Positions 43,888 to 45,151 of a stretch of DNA of 45,151 nucleotides are shown here, piece by piece. The notes under the pieces were generated by a model. The model saw nothing but the letters and a program-made list of their open reading frames with translations, was not told where the DNA came from and did not search any database. Position 1 is the stretch's first letter. The number at the start of each line of letters is the position of its first letter. The position numbers were made by a program, and so were the translations under genes. The DNA is from Gillisia sp. UBA3175. GTDB taxonomy: Bacteria; Bacteroidota; Bacteroidia; Flavobacteriales; Flavobacteriaceae. The stretch covers positions 1 to 45,151 of the forward strand of contig DEXV01000007.1 of the NCBI GenBank assembly GCA_002364325.1, given 5' to 3'.

Positions 43888-44829
43888 TTACAATCCTAAA
43901 AATCCTGTAATTATAACCGATAAACTCACTTGTGAATTGGCAGTAACAGATAGATTTAATAGTGATAATTCAGAGGCTGTGGTAGCTTCTAAAAGACCTT
44001 TAAATTCTAGTGAACCATCATTATCAGTATCCTCATAAGATGCAAAATGTAATGCATAATCCCCAGTTTTCATAAAATGCAGACCAAAATTACTACCACT
44101 TACAACAGTACTTGAAACCGCATTTGCAAAATGGACTCCACTACCATTGGCCTGAGATTCTGATGCAGTAAAAGTTCCTTTCTTATATGCATAAACTATA
44201 GTTTTTGCTGAGTTATCTCCTGTAACTGTACCAGAAATGGTTCCTGCATTAATAGTGTTTACAGCACGTACACTACTAGACAGTTCAGAATTACTAACAA
44301 ATTTGTATCCTGCACTTCCATCAGTAACAATAGCTTTTCTTAGATCGAAATCCAATATCATCCTATTATCATTAGCTTCTTCTACATTAAAGCTATCATT
44401 AACTTTAATTTCATTTGCAGAAGTTACCAAAGCTTTGGTTTCATTATTAGCTGTTACAATGTAATTAGCTGGAGCATTTCCAGAAGCATCAGTATCACTC
44501 GCTAATACCAAAACAATATTAGATTTTGCACCACTAGCTAAATCCAGGTTACCTAAAGTTTGAGTTTTACCATTAGTTAAACTACTAATTTCCACGGTCG
44601 TTTTCTGAAAACCCTGTAGGGATACACCATCCACTTTTACATCTGCAACAGTAATAAATACTGCTTTAACATTAGCGTCATCTATTGGAGCATCCGTTAT
44701 AGCCACTTCGGTATTATATTTTTCCGTTCCTGAAGGAGAACTTTCCTCATCTATAGTGCAGGAAACAATTAATACACTTGCTAAGATTAAAAAACTTGAT
44801 CTAATAAAATTTTTAAAATTCATAAACAT
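43888..44829 (-). CDS. DUF4382 surface lipoprotein
   Basis: A 313-residue lipoprotein with lipobox VSC (Cys near residue 24, in SVLIVSCTIDE). The DUF4382 domain follows at once: VAITDAPIDDANVKAVFITV, the family start (TDAPID), then IVLVLASDTDASGN and DFDLRKAIV. The C-terminal 120 residues form a separate beta-rich part (GTISGTVTGDNSAKTIVYAY, a carboxypeptidase-regulatory-like fold). A second Met two codons in is an alternative start. It is probably on the cell surface with a binding or scaffold role; no reaction is known. It is convergent with the GNAT gene and shares its terminator. Confidence 0.9.
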   Translation of the reverse strand: MFMNFKNFIRSSFLILASVLIVSCTIDEESSPSGTEKYNTEVAITDAPIDDANVKAVFITVADVKVDGVSLQGFQKTTVEISSLTNGKTQTLGNLDLASGAKSNIVLVLASDTDASGNAPANYIVTANNETKALVTSANEIKVNDSFNVEEANDNRMILDFDLRKAIVTDGSAGYKFVSNSELSSSVRAVNTINAGTISGTVTGDNSAKTIVYAYKKGTFTASESQANGSGVHFANAVSSTVVSGSNFGLHFMKTGDYALHFASYEDTDNDGSLEFKGLLEATTASELSLLNLSVTANSQVSLSVIITGFLGL

Positions 44830-45151
44830 AATTTTTACCCTTCTAATTTGAAGAATGGTTAATATTAAAATTGATTTGGGTAAATAAATGTCTGAATAGA
44901 CATCGAGTAGTTTTTAGCTATGCAAGAATTTTATAGATAGTCATTTATATATAGAAAACGCGGCTATATTGATTGTATTGTTAAAGTCAACTTATAATTT
45001 ATCCATTTAACAATACTTTATAATTCTACAAAAATCTAAATAATATTTACCAATTGAAGGATGAAGTAGAATGATGAAAGAAAGGAGTTTTATAAAATAG
45101 ATACTATTCACAAAAACTATCAAACACGAAAAACCCCTCCATCTACAGATG
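44830..45151. other. 322-bp region upstream of the DUF4382 gene, cut by the window edge
   Basis: No gene was seen. ATGTCT-GAAT-AGACAT (44888-44903) is a small palindrome in the expected control region of the DUF4382 gene. At the right edge AAAAACCCCTCCATCTACAGATG (about 45129-45151) looks like an A-run and the left arm of a terminator whose right arm lies beyond the window. That would imply a further gene facing left just outside. Confidence 0.4.

Noticed and set aside
1..45151. CRISPR arrays, tRNA and rRNA genes, intact insertion sequences
   Set aside because: I looked for regularly spaced repeats, tRNA T-loop/CCA patterns and transposase motifs on both strands and found none.

Overview
The window reads as chromosomal DNA of a Bacteroidota member, most likely a marine-type Flavobacteriaceae (Gramella/Christiangramia, Zunongwangia or Salegentibacter-like). 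The reasons are the AT-rich composition, TAnnTTTG-type -7 promoter boxes, weak Shine-Dalgarno sequences, and families typical of that group: DUF6090, DUF4382, DUF3570, DUF4266, DUF3347, LytTR/LytS pairs and a short DEAD-box-like protein. The genus is an inference. I saw no rRNA, tRNA, CRISPR array, intact insertion sequence or phage gene.

Layout. 1-9.4 kb is a loose mix of single genes: aldo/keto reductase, a secreted VOC protein, a FAD monooxygenase with an N-terminal zinc-finger-like module, a ClC transporter, an amine oxidase, a fasciclin protein and a Ca2+/cation antiporter. They are separated by gene debris (DUF6958-like, XRE-like and DUF5694-like remnants). 9.5-19.2 kb is a metal/oxyanion resistance island. 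It holds a copper module (Cys-rich exported protein, HMA-DUF3347 protein, and a multicopper oxidase fused to a CopB-like outer-membrane barrel), a GAF histidine kinase, an arsenic operon (arsR, DUF6428, arsC, acr3) and chrA. 19.3-21.4 kb holds two adjacent broken lipoprotein genes: one shifted in a poly-T tract inside its signal peptide, and a haloperoxidase-like gene with an in-frame stop. A strong terminator follows.

21.7-30 kb carries a LytTR/LytS two-component pair, a TetR regulator divergent from a SulP-carbonic anhydrase-DUF2490 operon (probably bicarbonate handling), a DUF6090 remnant, a VIT/CCC1 metal transporter and miaE. 30.4-36.5 kb carries a fabH/fabI-like pair, two GNAT acetyltransferases, a YitT protein, a multiply broken SnoaL-like gene and a SRAP-domain DNA-repair protein. 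36.6-39.6 kb is a compact four-gene exported operon: thioredoxin-like protein, ApbE flavin transferase, DUF4266 lipoprotein with a Gly-Cys tail, and DUF3570 outer-membrane protein. This is the best candidate for a poorly described system. 39.8-45.2 kb holds a small membrane protein, a RecA1-only DEAD-box-like protein, an ABC-ATPase tail remnant, a lipoprotein amidohydrolase, a third GNAT and a DUF4382 lipoprotein.

Two themes cut across the window. One is redox and metal stress at the cell envelope (copper, arsenic, chromate, flavinylation). The other is unusually dense gene decay: at least eight broken or remnant genes, plus a degenerate intergenic repeat carrying a TTTTAGAGAC-like core.
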